This document shows, piece after piece, positions 11,545-20,739 of a stretch of 64,000 nt of DNA. How positions within the stretch are numbered: position 1 is the first letter of the stretch; every line of letters starts with the position of its first letter. A program made the translations under genes and the position numbers. Origin of the DNA: Calvatia gigantea (lineage: Eukaryota > Basidiomycota > Agaricomycetes > Agaricales > Lycoperdaceae); NCBI GenBank assembly GCA_025093985.1, contig JACAAK010000005.1, forward strand, positions 248,001 through 312,000, given 5' to 3'. Below the pieces are notes generated by a model that saw nothing but the letters and a program-made list of their open reading frames with translations, had not been told where the DNA came from and made no database searches.

Positions 11545-11960
11545 AGCACAGCCCATATATCCGCACCCGGTGCGCCCCGTTACCCACAATCCAACGACCA
11601 TTTGCCCGATAGGGTTCAAAATATGGACAAGGTTTCCGCTGAGCGCTGAAGCGCTGAAGCTTCGGTCTCACACCGCCTCCGAACCCAAGCCATTCTCTAA
11701 AACCAGAACCTGGACGCTCAAGGTCCGAAGTTAAAGGTTAAGGAACGTTAAGGGGTTGTATATGTCAAACATGGGACAAAAGGTTGAGTTTACGGGAGCA
11801 GCCTGGACCGTCCCGTCCTGTTCGGCACCACACCTACTCTGCATCTCACCCATTTTTCGACCCCCGAATAAGGAAAGAAACATAGTCTGTTAGGAAAATA
11901 TTCTGAGCCGTGACCCTGTGGCACGGGAAATATCTCACATGAATGAGCCGCTCTCATGGA
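11545..11960. repeat. cassette left flank, repeated at 29905-30290
   Basis: Shared phrases include CAGAGCACA-CCCATAT, CACCCGGTGCGCCCCGTTAC-like, CCGATAGGG and ATGTGGACAAGG-like. Copy III lies just before A3, and a shorter related stretch precedes A4 near 40290-40340. It marks the left border of the repeated unit. No gene is resolved in it. Confidence 0.55.
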
Positions 11961-12196
11961 GTTGGTCTTCGTAAACACTGTTCAGGTCACTCTCGTGCTT
12001 CGGTTTGACGATCTGAGCATGCTAACGATATCTTTCACTCGTTTTTTGAACTTGTCCCTAGCCCAACATGCTACATCAAATGTATGGAAACCTCACTCTT
12101 CACCTAGCAAAAAGTGCCAAGTGGCATACAGCTTTTCACAGCACAGGTAATTAGGCCACCTTTGCGTCCACTCATGGGTACTTTGAAAGACACTTA

Positions 12197-12480
12197 CTAC
12201 TGAATCTCAGCACTGATGCCACAGCAGTGGTATCCATCAGCCTCCCTGCACTGTTAAGCAACGGTCTGAGCGTTATTTCAGTCTGAAGATCTCTAAACAT
12301 ACATTATGCTCATTGCCTATTGGAAGACAGAGCATGGGTGAGTTTCTTTCTTCGGAAGTCTTGAAGAAATTATTACGAACAACGAGGAGGTTTAGGCTCG
12401 GGTGATGGGAGCCCCATCGCTGATTGTACGGCAACACAGAATATAGCGACAGTCAACGCGAAACGGCTTGGGAGCAACAT
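12197..12480 (-). CDS. A1: small secreted protein with C-C-CC pattern
   Basis: Exons 12381-12480, 12303-12316 (14 bases) and 12197-12250 give 55 residues. Signal peptide MLLPSRFALTVAIFCVAVQS, then a Pro-rich linker and a short mature part with cysteines as PPRC-x4-C-x7-CC-G, ending ISAEIQ. Intron 1 (64 bases; donor GTTCGT) splits the first Cys codon after T; intron 2 (52 bases) is phase 0. A TATA-like box lies 36-43 bases upstream of the ATG. Paralogs are A3 (intact), A2 and A4 (decayed). The mature sequence is alignable to family B. I know no named family for it; secretion is the only safe prediction. Confidence 0.7.
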
Positions 12481-12515
12481 TCTTAGTTACTTGGTTGTGC
12501 CCATTTGACTATGTT

Positions 12516-12523
12516 CTTATATA
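12516..12523 (-). promoter_or_regulatory. TATA-like box of A1
   Basis: TATATAAG on the minus strand, 36-43 bases upstream of the A1 ATG; the same spacing is seen for A3. Confidence 0.5.
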
Positions 12524-12787
12524 TCTCTCATTAAGGGCAGGAGTACGAAGAAGGCGAGCATGTTCCGGCTTGGAGGGAGACCTATCCACGGTCTGGCAGG
12601 TGATACAGATATCTCCACAATTTTTCGTAAACTATGCCGTTTGAGCTACATGTCTCGGCAGCCGAACGACATTGTGCCCCCTCAGCTCCGCGATTAATTT
12701 AACAGACAGCGTCCCAAGGGAACACAGCTGAAACAAGTGAATAATTAAGTGCCATCCTTCCTGGCATATGACGATCAGAGTAACTTA

Positions 12788-13128
12788 CTACTTGATCGAG
12801 GCACTAAAACCGCAGCAATGGTACCCTTTGCCACCTATTCCAACAAATTGGTTAGTTTTCCAAGAATGGTCTGTCAGTTCTTATTAACATTGCTAGAATA
12901 TCGGTCAACATTGTCGTTCACTCCAGAGATTCAGTCGCTCGCCTTATCCTCTGTGCCTATAAAATGGGTTCGGCGCACGGGAAGTTGCATGCAATGGTGA
13001 GCAGGCAATTTGGGAGGATAGACACAACGAATCTTACATCGGACTGAAGTGGGTTGGGGGTCATATGCCAAGGCGACAGCTTGGGAAGTGAAAAGAAGAG
13101 CGAAAGCAAGGACGGACTTGAACTGCAT
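12788..13128 (-). CDS. B1: small secreted Cys protein with 4-base micro-exon and GC donor
   Basis: Exons 13038-13128, 12943-12956 (14 bases), 12889-12892 (4 bases) and 12788-12834; 51 residues, in frame only if the 4-base exon is included. Signal peptide MQFKSVLAFALLFTSQAVAL, then a short linker and mature cysteines RC-x5-C-x5-CC-GF, ending SASIK. The flanking introns are 81, 50 and 54 bases, normal for this genome. B1 differs from B2 and B3 at the donor after exon 2, which is GC rather than GT. That is either a GC-AG intron or the start of decay: without splicing, translation stops four codons later. Lies between A1 and C1 in unit I. Function unknown. Confidence 0.6.
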
Positions 13129-13166
13129 GTTGGGTGTGTGTGCTCTTCATCCAACGAATCTTGGGA

Positions 13167-13174
13167 ATTATATA
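13167..13174 (-). promoter_or_regulatory. TATA-like box of B1
   Basis: TATATAAT on the minus strand, about 40 bases upstream of the B1 ATG. B2 and B3 have TATATAAG at nearly the same distance. Confidence 0.45.
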
Positions 13175-13469
13175 GGAAATTTCTGGCAGTGAACTAAGGT
13201 ATAAATATCGACAGCTCATCGTACGCCAGTTCATTCTGCCTGTTAACAATGATTGACATGGATCTCCCTCCAGCGGTCTGTGTGAGCACCTCCAAGGAGG
13301 TTGAACTTAGAGCGATAACAGCATGTAGAAGAGGTTTCCATCTTTCCATTTCGTTCGGCTTCCCGCAAAGGATTAGCCCAAGATATACTTTTCTCTTTGT
13401 AAGCTCAAAACAAGCCAGAATGACTACACTTTAGCGCATTGCAACGTAAGGTCGACAGCCCTCAGCTAG

Positions 13470-13761
13470 TTAAACATCTAACAAACAGCACCCCGTGGAA
13501 GAGTCACACAGCTATGCAGAATCCCCCATCAGCTTGGGCCTTCACAAGACCCGAAATAGAACTCACAGTCAGACCATTGATCGACTTGCAGCACTGTTCT
13601 TTGCCCTTGCAGTATAAATTCTCGCCACCTGATGCAGAAAATTAGTATGGAAAACGGCCAATGGGAACACTGCATTACTCACATGGGGTATACCTGGGAG
13701 TAGCGAGTGCTTGAACCGCAAAGAGGGCGATGGTAGCAGCAAAAAATTTAAGAGTGTACAT
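13470..13761 (-). CDS. C1: small secreted protein with seven cysteines
   Basis: Exons 13683-13761, 13567-13628 and 13470-13511 give 60 residues. Signal peptide MYTLKFFAATIALFAVQALA, then mature cysteines in the order C-x6-C-x5-CC-x9-C-x5-CC before LLDV and stop. Intron 1 (54 bases) again splits the first Cys codon after its T; intron 2 is phase 0. The C-C-CC-C-C order is the one used by inhibitor-cystine-knot peptides, but I infer the fold from spacing only. The TATA-like box is about 60 bases upstream. Paralogs at 23086-23360 and 31840-31945 are decayed, so C1 is the only intact copy. Confidence 0.65.
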
Positions 13762-13819
13762 CAGGATAATCAGGATTTGTTAGCCGAAGATAATGTAAAT
13801 AGCGTGAAAAGGATGGGTA

Positions 13820-13827
13820 TTTTTATA
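13820..13827 (-). promoter_or_regulatory. TATA-like box of C1
   Basis: TATAAAAA on the minus strand about 60 bases upstream of the C1 ATG. Confidence 0.4.
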
Positions 13828-13849
13828 GCCCTTGGTACCAGCGCTTAGT

Positions 13850-14480
13850 GCTTATGACTTGTCTTGGCAGACGAAGTGAATTGACGTCCTCCGGACGCAA
13901 CAAAGGGGGATTTCGCCACGAACATTCGGGGGTAGGACTCCCCGTTCTAGGCATCGGCGCATACATGCCCCATGCCGCCAAGGTCGGAGCAACAGAGGAA
14001 CAATCGTAATAATAAAAATCAAAATGGAGTTGGGGACGGGGAGCGGCGAGCGGACTAGCAAGGCCTTGTTGTTACATCATACCTGGGGGGTAGTAGGGTG
14101 AGTTTCTTGCTCCACTGTGTTACTGACCGTTTCACGGAATCATATAGACAGGGATGATGGATTGTTATCAAAGCGAGGTTAGTCTTTCTTGAAAAGTGAT
14201 GTGAAATGGAGCGGAGGCTCAAATATGCCAACAAGATACAGAATGTGCCGGTACATGCACATGACAATTCCCATTACAGACCAGCATTTAGTCGTATTTC
14301 TCCTGTAATTACATTGACCATGGACTTCGCTTGAGAAGGGTAACAAAAGAAGAGCTCAACTCTCGAGAGAAATTGGGTGACCGCTGACCGCTGAGCCAAC
14401 ATAGGAAACGAAGTAGAATTTCGGTCCCTACGTCCCGATTTCCCTCCTACCATATTATTTTACGTTAGAACTCATCCCCT
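13850..14480. repeat. block D1, conserved in all three large cassette units
   Basis: Matches 23430-24065 (D2) and in part 31950-32180 (D3). Conserved phrases include AAGGCCTTGTTG, TTTCACGGAATCATA-like and GATGGATTGTTAT. Minus-strand frames include a hydrophobic stretch (SILIFIITIVPLLLRPW in D1), but no single frame with signal peptide, splice joins and stop is kept in all three copies. It may be a small gene I cannot resolve, or a conserved promoter region of the neighbours. Confidence 0.4.
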
Positions 14481-15432
14481 GAAGCACCGAATGGAATTAG
14501 TCCAGGGAATTGGAGTCAGAGTGGCCTACAACGGACGTCAACAAGACAAGCACGATGATGTTTTCCCTGAATTTGATGACCATTATGAAATTGTTTCACG
14601 ATAGCCCCATCCTTGGCCTTTGTTTATTTTTATCACTCGCCTATTCAGGTTGGAAAGCGTCAGAGAGCTGCATTCCTCGCCTCGCAAGGGAAGAGATCCC
14701 AGAGGCAGGAATCGGGGGAACCTCTCAAATTCCACCAAGGGGGCCCCGGGGTCTAGTAAGTTTTCTGTCAATTCCTGAGCTCCCGGAAGCCAAAGCAAGG
14801 CGGAGCGGTTTTACGAAGTCGTGGATCAATCCAACGCTGTCTTCTTTCATTAGTCGTCACATTACGTGACCTTTCTTCTGATCACCCACTTAAACCCATT
14901 GTCGAGACGACATCATTTGAAGTTTGAAGAGGCGATGAATGTCATGGCTCTCTCCTCCTTTGCATACTACCCCCGACTTACGATTATTAGCACGCCCGCG
15001 ACCTCCGGCGACTCTTGGGGAAGATCCCGCTCATTGCAATCAAATTGGTTTGCTCCTAAATGTCGAACCACGGTGGGAATCGCGCACAAGGATCGGCCAT
15101 GCGTTACTATTGCGGCCTGCTTCTCTTAATTCTGGTACCTTGTGGGGTCGGAGCTTGGTGTGTTAGGCTCTCCTCAACTCAGGTGAATACTGTTTCAAGC
15201 ATCACCCTACCTTATTTCATTCAAGATGGTCAATATGAATACCCCACCACGCGAACCATGACCATGGAAATACTGCTAACCATCAATTAGAACCGAGCGC
15301 CCCACTAGCTACGAGCCTGTTTCATACAACGCCATTACCTCACCAGTCAATTATGTGCCTCATTGGATTTGGTACTTATATTGAGGGGTCAAGCCCAATC
15401 GTTCATATTCCTGCTCAAGTCAAGTACCCTTC
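14481..15432. other. start of a segment unique to unit I, no resolved gene
   Basis: From about 14.54 kb sequence similarity to unit II stops; it resumes in the E1 region at 17.3 kb. A plus-strand frame at 15099 begins MRYYCGLLLLILVPCGVGAW, a possible signal peptide, with a GT donor soon after, but I could not find matching downstream exons. Confidence 0.3.
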
Positions 15433-15886
15433 ATGCGCTCTTTCGCCATCGTAGTTCCCCTTTTCGCTTTTGTTGCCGTCGTCATGGCCGCCCCTAAACG
15501 TGATCCTCCCGTTCATCGCTGTGAGTGAATCAACTTCGCTACCCTGTATGGCATTGTGCTCATACCTAAACTCTCAGGCGCTAATGAGGCCGGGGTATGT
15601 AAATTCTAACCGGCCATTTGAACGCACTTGACAAACGACCCCATTCGCCCTCTCCCACCTTGCATCTCTTAGGACGTCTGTGAGTTACTGTCCTGTATTG
15701 GTTACCTTTGCTCTTAACCTCATTGTAACAGGCCCCAGCCCCAAGTATACCTGCTGTGGGCCCATCGCTTTCCCAGGACGGTGGCTAGTACGCTCTTTCC
15801 TCACCATGTCCACCCTGTTCGAGTAACTGACTGATCATTGAATTAGTTGTCGCATTCTCAAGCCCGGCGAAGTGTGCATCTTCTAA
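15433..15886 (+). CDS. F: knottin-like secreted peptide, five exons including 7-base micro-exon
   Basis: Exons 15433-15520, 15578-15594 (17 bases), 15673-15679 (7 bases), 15732-15780 and 15847-15886 add to 201 bases, 66 residues. Signal peptide MRSFAIVVPLFAFVAVVMAA, then a mature part with six cysteines: C-x7-C-x6-CC-x8-C-x8-C, ending IF and stop. This order and spacing is typical of inhibitor-cystine-knot (knottin) peptides, which are often defence or antimicrobial peptides; the fold here is inference. Introns are 57, 78, 52 and 66 bases, all GT-AG; the fourth donor is GTGGCT. The first three intron phases (1, 0, 1) are the same as in family B. It is the only cassette-region gene on the plus strand, and no second copy exists in the window. 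Confidence 0.72.
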
Positions 15887-17324
15887 CTTCCTAACACATA
15901 TATATTCAATGTTCTTTCCCTGTATTGTCGAGCTTGGGTTACGACTTTCGCTTCACAACACATGGAAGGCGCCTAATTGAAGTTCATTGACAAACCTCCG
16001 GTAACCCAACACTTCATTTAAGTAAGACCAGTTGGGCCTGGGGATTAGACAACAGAGTTTGAGTACCCCCTGCGGACAACATGCGCAAGTTTTGAGATCA
16101 TTTACAATCCTGGGTGTAAATGGAAGTTAGACCAAGAAACTCCGCGAAAAAAACCAATGACGGACATATGGTCCATGCTATGCCTAGTGAAGAGATGAGG
16201 CGGCGGTTCAACGAAAATAGGGTGTGACTGCGTCCGTCAGTCACGAGGCTTCAAAACCGGGTCCAGGAAAGGGGAGACAGAGGTCCAGAACACAAGAGAA
16301 GGAGGGGCGAGAGTGACAGCGTCGCTGAAGACAAGATTTTGGAACGAGTGTGGAACGAGAGTCAACGAGAGAGCGACCGACAACGGGAAACGGAGCTGAG
16401 ACAGTTCAGAGCGGGACTTCGAGAGTGAAAAATGGGTATCCAATTACTAGGTGTCGAGCCTCTACTGGCTCGACTGTATTTATACTGTAGACAACTTGTC
16501 CGGTGTTCAATTTCTACGGTTATCTACAAATACTGAATCTGTATAGCAAATGAGTTGAGTTAGTATAATGAAGGTTAGGCTAGGGAACTGTGGTAAAATG
16601 TTGAAATTTTGAAACACAACGAGTGAATGTGCAACTACAGAGGCGAAGAGTCTGAATTAGAAAAAAAAAGTCAATAACGAGAAAGATGTGCGGTGAAATT
16701 TTATTAAAGTGGGTAGTGGTCTAAAACACGACGTATGGCAGGTGAAGTGGACGGTTGTGTAGTGAGCGAGGAACGAGCGGATCGGCGACGGATCGATGAA
16801 TGGTCGGGGTGACGAAATCTTCGGAGGGCGGACTGATTAGTGTGAGATGCTCGTTGGGTGCCGTTCCGAAGGCAGCCGACGTGCAGTCTCCACACTAGAG
16901 TCAAACAAACAAGGTTAGATGCTCTCGTCAGGGAGCAGGACGGAAACAAGTCAGGGTGATAACTCACAAGGACGGGTATGGGATTTTATACTTGGCGATG
17001 CGGCTGCGCTTTGGGTCGCAATGGTAGCAAACATTAGTGTAATAATATTCTTATACACATTCGGGAGCTTAGATGACCGGGCCGGAGTTATTGAGGGTTC
17101 TGCCACAAAACAGCCTTTATACAGGAGATGAGTATTGGTAAGTATTCTGACTCTAGCACTCCAAAGCCAAGGCGGTGCAACGTGACACGGGATGTGGTTG
17201 GTTTGAAGTTTCCACACGATAGCGGTGGCAAGGAAATCTGGAGTGACGTTTCGGTTAAAGCGATAGGGCGGATGTAATATTTAGTATAAGTAAGGAGTTC
17301 AATATTCGTTTGGAGGTATCAGGA
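15887..17324. other. unit I unique segment, GA-rich stretch and possible gene relic
   Basis: 16240-16440 is purine-rich on the plus strand with no family features. At 16454-16475 there is a perfect 8-base inverted repeat (GTCGAGCC, six-base loop, GGCTCGAC). A minus-strand stretch at about 16966-17055 resembles the C1 signal peptide exon (see findings). No complete gene is supported. Confidence 0.3.
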
Positions 17325-17861
17325 CTAAAGGAATGTACATCGAGCAGCACTAATGAGACCAGAGACATTTTGTCCCTCGAAGTTGGTATAGTCAACGGTC
17401 AAGGTTCCAGGAAGTGCTACATCCCCCCCGAGGTTCGTGCCGGAACATTCAACGTCTCTGTTCAATGTCAGTATTATATGAATCCTCAATTAACACAGGC
17501 AGGAGAAGATATAAGGCTTACTGAAAAGCTATGCAAATGGCACTGGTGAAAGTCATTGTCTTCAATTGGTTATTGAGGAATGCAAAATCTCCATCAAAGG
17601 ATGTGCACACAGTAGTGCCATCAAATGGCAGGCGAATGGTGCCACATCGGTTGCTGAGGTTGCAAAGGTTGACTTCACCGATATTTTGCTGCACATTCAT
17701 ACCAGAGCCGTTAGTCGCCCAAGACCTTAGGAACTGTATGTAGGCATACCCTGGCTTGCTTCCCGGTGTTGAAGCCTTGGACTGGGGTAGCTATGGCAGT
17801 AACCGCCTTGTGCGAGAGCACAAAGGCGATCACAAGGGCAACAGAGGAAATTGGCTTTTAT
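17325..17861 (-). pseudogene. E1: family E copy without start codon
   Basis: Three exons as in E4: exon 1 to about 17750, exon 2 17522-17688, exon 3 17325-17457, with good GT-AG junctions. The mature domain is complete, with LCNLSNRCGTIRLPFDGTTV, ICIAF, ECSGTNLGGDVALPG and a terminal RCTF, six cysteines in total. The codon aligned with the ATG of E4 reads ATA and is followed by a small insertion, in a context that resembles the TATA box (GTATAAAAGC). No in-frame Met precedes the hydrophobic segment. Probably silent or producing no secreted protein. Confidence 0.6.
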
Positions 17862-18861
17862 ACTGGAACAAGAGGGCCTAAATGTACCTGATGAGAGGAG
17901 TGTTTTTATACTGCTCGATTCCAACTGGAAGTAGTCCTCTGTCTTATTGGTAGTTTCTGCCCTCGTCGAGGAAGACCAGATGAGCATGCTTCAACACCAC
18001 ATGTAATCGAAGTGTAGCAACTTGTAGGCGATAGGCTGAACGTACCTGAGGCATGAGGAAGCTGTTGAAAGGGCACAGATCCATGGGGTACCTTGGGTAT
18101 GTCTGATCTACATTCTGTCGGCAAAACGGATCCAACGACTTGATGCATGCGCGTGATGGATGGCCGACAGTTAGTATGTTCCCCGCTGCGGCCAAGATCA
18201 CAAGCTCGGATATCTAGACTGTAGTCACCTGCAGGACACGTCTAGCACTCTTCGTGGAGAAATTTCGTGATGGCCGTTACATTTGGATATCATTGGACTG
18301 TGAGTTTCCGGGGGGAAAGGATGGGGAACGTGCTGCGAAGCCAGTTCTTTGGTATTCAATGTTCAGCTTCAAATTTTATGAGCATCAAGCTGTTCTTCGG
18401 TGAAGAAGGGCCCGGTGATAGTTACGGGGGGGTTAGTTGAGTAGGGAACGTACTCAAGATGCACCACGGTACCACAGAACCATCCATCTCGGTCGTTTCC
18501 CCCTGTCCCCGAAGTCGTCGCAGGGTTGGATTTAAATCACTTAGAGCGCCCAAAGTGCTGCAGTACTTCTCCCTCTCCATCAGAATAAAAAATATGTGGA
18601 TATCCATTTATTTATCTACTATTAAATCCCTTCGCCGCGCCGCTCGGAGGAGACACCTTATCACGTTCGTTTGCAGTGCTGAAGGCGAGAAGAATAGATA
18701 CAAATTTGTTTTGAAAAATTTCCTATCGCGTGGGCGATCGTCTGAGGTGATGGTGACACGACTTTTTTGTAGCCCGACCCAGCCATGACATTGACCTACT
18801 GGGTGCCACGAAAATCATACATGGAATTGAAACAAAGAAAATCGTTCAGAAGCGGCTCAGC
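17862..18861. other. promoter-side spacer of E1/E2, duplicated in unit II
   Basis: 17900-18860 is collinear with 24820-25400 (spacer between E4 and E5), including phrases such as AACGACT-G-TG-GTGATGGATGGCC and TTTGGATATC. This supports duplication of a two-gene E block. No separate gene is seen. Confidence 0.45.
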
Positions 18862-19228
18862 TCAAACGAAAGTACAGCAAACCGCGATAATGGAGCCAGA
18901 GTCCCTTTGTCCATTGCAATCGGTAAAATCAACTGTGCGAGTATTACCAAGCTCCATATCCCCTCCAAAGTTCGTTCCAGAACATCCGAAGTCTCTGTTA
19001 CAATATCAATGCCGAGTCCTCAGTTCGCACAGGTGCTGGGAGAAGAAGCTTTATTTGACTTACTGGAAAGCTAAGCATCCGACTTCGGTGAGGATCATTG
19101 TCTTCGATTGGCCGGTGAGGAATGCAAAATCGCCGTTGGAGCTTGTGCATAGGGGAGTGCGATGGAACGGCAAACGGATTATGCCGCATTGGTTGCTGAC
19201 GTTGCAGTGTGACCTTGCCGACATTTTG
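18862..19228 (-). pseudogene. E2: family E copy lacking exon 1 and with 2-base deletion
   Basis: Exons 2 and 3 of a family E gene of the E5/E6 type. The signal-peptide exon is missing upstream. In exon 2 the codons for Thr-Leu-Cys are shortened by two bases (ACACTGTGC-type to ACACTGC), which shifts the frame. Exon 3 still reads DFGCSGTNFGGDMELG and ends in CTFV-stop. The same two-base deletion is present in E6. Called a pseudogene. Confidence 0.65.
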
Positions 19229-19521
19229 CTGGAGAACGTGCTGGATCGTTATAAGTATCCAGGCCATTGGATATCAGAACTTCCTTCGGGTTTGGGATTG
19301 TAACGGTGATGAGAAGAAAAAGCTGGTTGCATAATGACTGCCGTCATCGGTTTCTAGTTCTGGACGTCAATATGGATAGGTTAAAGATGCCACAGGTTCG
19401 GCCTCTTCGGCCCCGGGCAACTTCAGTGTTGCAAGTCAAACAGTGACACGAAAGCTACCCAGAACCAGGGAAAACCAGACAATGTTGGGACAAAACCAAA
19501 GAATCGTTTGGAACGATCGGG

Positions 19522-20043
19522 ACTTAATGTACAACGAATAGAGCTAGCGAATACAAAGATATCCCGCCCCTCAACATCGGTATAGTCAACGGTCAAGGTT
19601 CCAGGAAGCGCTATATCCCCTCCGAGGTTTGTCCCGGAGCATCCGGCGTCTCTGTTCAATGTCGATATTATATGAATCCTCAAATTACATGCAGAAGAAG
19701 ATATAAGACTTACCGAAAAGCTAAGCAAGCGACATCAGTAAAAGTCGCCGTCACCAAATTGTCATTGAGGAAAAAAGAAAGCTCTCCAGTAAAGGATGTG
19801 CACACGGTGGCAGGTGGATATTGGTACATTGGTCCCTGGGGTTGCAGAGTATGACTTCACCGATATTTTGCTGTGCGTTAGACTATCGTTAGTCGCCCAG
19901 GATCTCCGGAACTGAAGGTAGGCATCTCATACTCTGGCTTGCTTACCAGCGCCAAAACCTTGGACCGGAGTAGCTAGGGCAGTGGCCGCTTCCTGCGAGA
20001 GTGCAAAAGCGAAAGCAAGGGCAACAGAAGAAATCAACCCCAT
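19522..20043 (-). pseudogene. E3: family E copy, internal deletion, chimeric promoter
   Basis: Exon 1 is intact with a signal peptide (start MGLISSVALAFAFALSQEAA). Exon 2 begins like E1/E4 (QNIGEV) but has lost about 13 bases after HLPP, which shifts the frame and removes the TTVC segment. Exon 3 keeps GCSGTNLGGDIALPGTLTVD but its stop codon is altered. Its 5' flank resembles those of E5 and E6 rather than E1/E4, so it looks like a recombinant between the two E subtypes. Non-functional as read. Confidence 0.6.
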
Positions 20044-20739
20044 TATAGAACAACAGGTTCCGAACCTCCCTAACGAGGGAGGTGCTTTTATGACTGAATG
20101 TAGTTCTACTTTCCGTTGGCGAATTCTATACTCGCGGAAGGAGTCCGGATGAGTTGAATATCCCTTGACACCACACATGATCGAAGTGGCGACTATCTGC
20201 AAATGATAGATAAGCATATCTCGAGGGAATGATGAAGCTGAAAGGCCACCGACTCGTGGGATACGTTGGGTATGTGTGGACCATATTCTTCGGTAAAACA
20301 GATCTAACAAATTGATGCGTGATGGGTGGCCAGTTGAATCGACATGTTCCCTGTTATGATCGGGGTCACAGACTCGGGTGTAAAGCCGCGCAGTTATTGA
20401 TAGAAGGCACCTCTCGCTTTAGGAATATGTTGGTGATGGGCTATTGATAGAGATCATCGTAGATGTTGAATTTCAAGGGAAAAAGGCTGGGGAGCTTGCT
20501 GTGAGTTCGTGTCTTCCGTGTTCAATGTTCAAACCAGTATTAGAGAAACGTCTTATAAGGACGTGTTATTTGAGTAGGGGAACACATTCATATCGTTGCA
20601 TGATCTACCTCAACCCTATGGCCGTTCAAATACCATGGTCGTGTCGTTGGCACGCAAGTCGTTGACCTCTTAAAGCGCCATTGGACTTTTCTCGTCCCAT
20701 CCCAGTGAATAGGTTTGGGTATCCGTTTATGTGTGTGGA
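20044..20739. other. E-type upstream spacer, shared with units II and III
   Basis: 20060-20590 aligns with 25990-26560 and 32880-33400 (regions upstream of E5 and E6), for example CACACATGATCGAAGTGGCG and CTCGAGGGAATGA. It separates the E genes from the nucleoside hydrolase copies. No gene seen. Confidence 0.45.

Noticed and set aside
11640..11670. Repeated GCGCTGAAG as a tandem or CRISPR-like repeat
   Set aside because: Only two adjacent short copies; no spacer structure, and CRISPR is not expected in a fungal nucleus.
13850..14480. Block D as a protein-coding gene (hydrophobic frames on the minus strand)
   Set aside because: The open frames are not kept in the same phase in D1, D2 and D3, and no signal peptide or splice structure joins them.
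14510..14869. Plus-strand open frame of 119 codons with a hydrophobic start
   Set aside because: No family motif, no splice or paralog support; it lies partly in duplicated D flank where the other copy is not open.
16240..16560. Purine-rich stretch plus hairpin as a possible solo LTR
   Set aside because: No second copy in the window, no TG...CA ends with target duplication, and no retrotransposon coding sequence nearby.
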